6,720 nt of DNA, from contig SKNI01000349.1 in assembly GCA_007120615.1 (NCBI GenBank), forward strand, positions 1 to 6,720. Reading direction: 5' to 3'. Origin of the DNA: Myxococcales bacterium (lineage in GTDB: Bacteria > Myxococcota_A > Bradymonadia > Bradymonadales > Bradymonadaceae). The translations under genes and the position numbers were made by a program. The notes under the pieces were generated by a model. The model saw only the letters and a list, made by a program, of their open reading frames with translations. It ran no database searches and was not told the DNA's origin. This document shows positions 6,488 through 6,720 of this stretch, in pieces (the stretch's first letter is position 1; each line of letters begins with the position of its first letter).

Positions 6488-6488
6488 A
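6461..6488 (+). promoter_or_regulatory. Possible promoter of the gene at 6559
   Basis: TTGACC (6461-6466, 5/6) is followed after 16 bp by TATCAA (6483-6488, 4/6). The -10 overlaps the second Fur-like dyad, and the first dyad lies just upstream of the -35, the arrangement expected for repression. The -10 match is weak, so the call is tentative. Confidence 0.35.
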
Positions 6489-6529
6489 TATCATAGGTGG
6501 CATTCACGGACGACCATTCGGCGCAGGTC

Positions 6530-6549
6530 AAAAAGCACCGTCGACCAGG
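6530..6549 (+). repeat. 20-nt repeat, copy 2 (terminator half in a gene leader)
   Basis: AAAAAGCACCGTCGACCAGG matches 19 of 20 bases of the left half of the terminator at 3535-3554. The complementary right arm is missing, so no hairpin forms. It ends nine bases before the start codon at 6559 and its last bases (AGGG, 6547-6550) serve as the likely ribosome binding site. Confidence 0.6.
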
Positions 6550-6558
6550 GATTGAGAG

Positions 6559-6720
6559 ATGAACTTAGAAAAGACATTGGGAAGCCTGCTGGGCTTTGAT
6601 GAAAGCACCCGGGTGGAACTCGTTCAGGTCGGCCAGGCCAATGAAACGCCTACTCTGGAGCTGCGCTTGAAGCGTGACGCCGGTGAATTGGGATGGCTTA
6701 CCCACCGGCGTATTCGCCTC
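6559..6720 (+). CDS. Hypothetical protein, 5' part only (3' truncated)
   Basis: The frame from ATG 6559 is open to the window edge, giving 54 codons. The start is supported by AGGG eight bases upstream (6547-6550), by the terminator ending the previous gene, and by a possible promoter in the gap. The peptide begins MNLEKTLGSLLGF and continues with a likely beta strand (TPTLELRLKRD, 33-43) and an ELGWLTHRRIRL segment (45 to 54 and beyond) with a tryptophan and a basic run. I do not recognise the family with confidence; the pattern is like small conserved beta-rich bacterial proteins of unknown function. Fur-like dyads upstream hint at iron-dependent expression, which is inference. Confidence 0.65.
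   Translation, partial: MNLEKTLGSLLGFDESTRVELVQVGQANETPTLELRLKRDAGELGWLTHRRIRL

Overview
The window comes from a moderately GC-rich bacterial chromosome. The proteins suggest a predatory or surface-protein-rich deltaproteobacterial lineage of the Bradymonadota/Myxococcota kind: the end of a large secreted protein with a CARDB-like domain and a Cys-rich tail, an RCC1-type secreted propeller, and a lipoprotein with an acidic linker. This placement rests on protein style only. There is no RNA gene, CRISPR array, insertion sequence or phage gene, and the window reads as ordinary chromosome.

Layout. Bases 1-606 (+) are the 3' end of a secreted surface protein. It converges, with only 12 bp between stop codons, on a zinc-independent medium-chain dehydrogenase/reductase (619-1635, -). 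A 108-bp divergent region with small repeats separates that gene from an unrecognised single-pass membrane protein (1744-2748, +). A class I O-methyltransferase of the CCoAOMT/COMT type follows (2854-3516, +). A strong bidirectional terminator (3534-3574) separates it from a convergent second methyltransferase-like gene (3595-4548, -), which carries a lipoprotein signal peptide. A 225-bp divergent region with a perfect 16-bp palindrome leads to a secreted seven-repeat RCC1-like protein with a regular cysteine ladder (4774-5787, +). Next comes a ferritin-like diiron protein with its own sigma70-type promoter (5828-5855) and terminator (5907-6371; terminator 6387-6417). The last gene starts at 6559 and runs off the window. 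Its leader is AT-rich, with two Fur-box-like dyads and a degenerate copy of half of the 3540 terminator.

How the genes relate. Each gene appears to be its own transcription unit (alternating strands, long gaps, own terminators), and no multi-gene pathway is evident. The only plausible functional link is iron: a ferritin-like gene followed by a leader with Fur-like dyads, and this is inference. The observations most worth follow-up are the cysteine ladder, the apparently exported methyltransferase, the Fur-like tandem site and the dispersed terminator-half repeat. I see no convincing new defence or mobile system.
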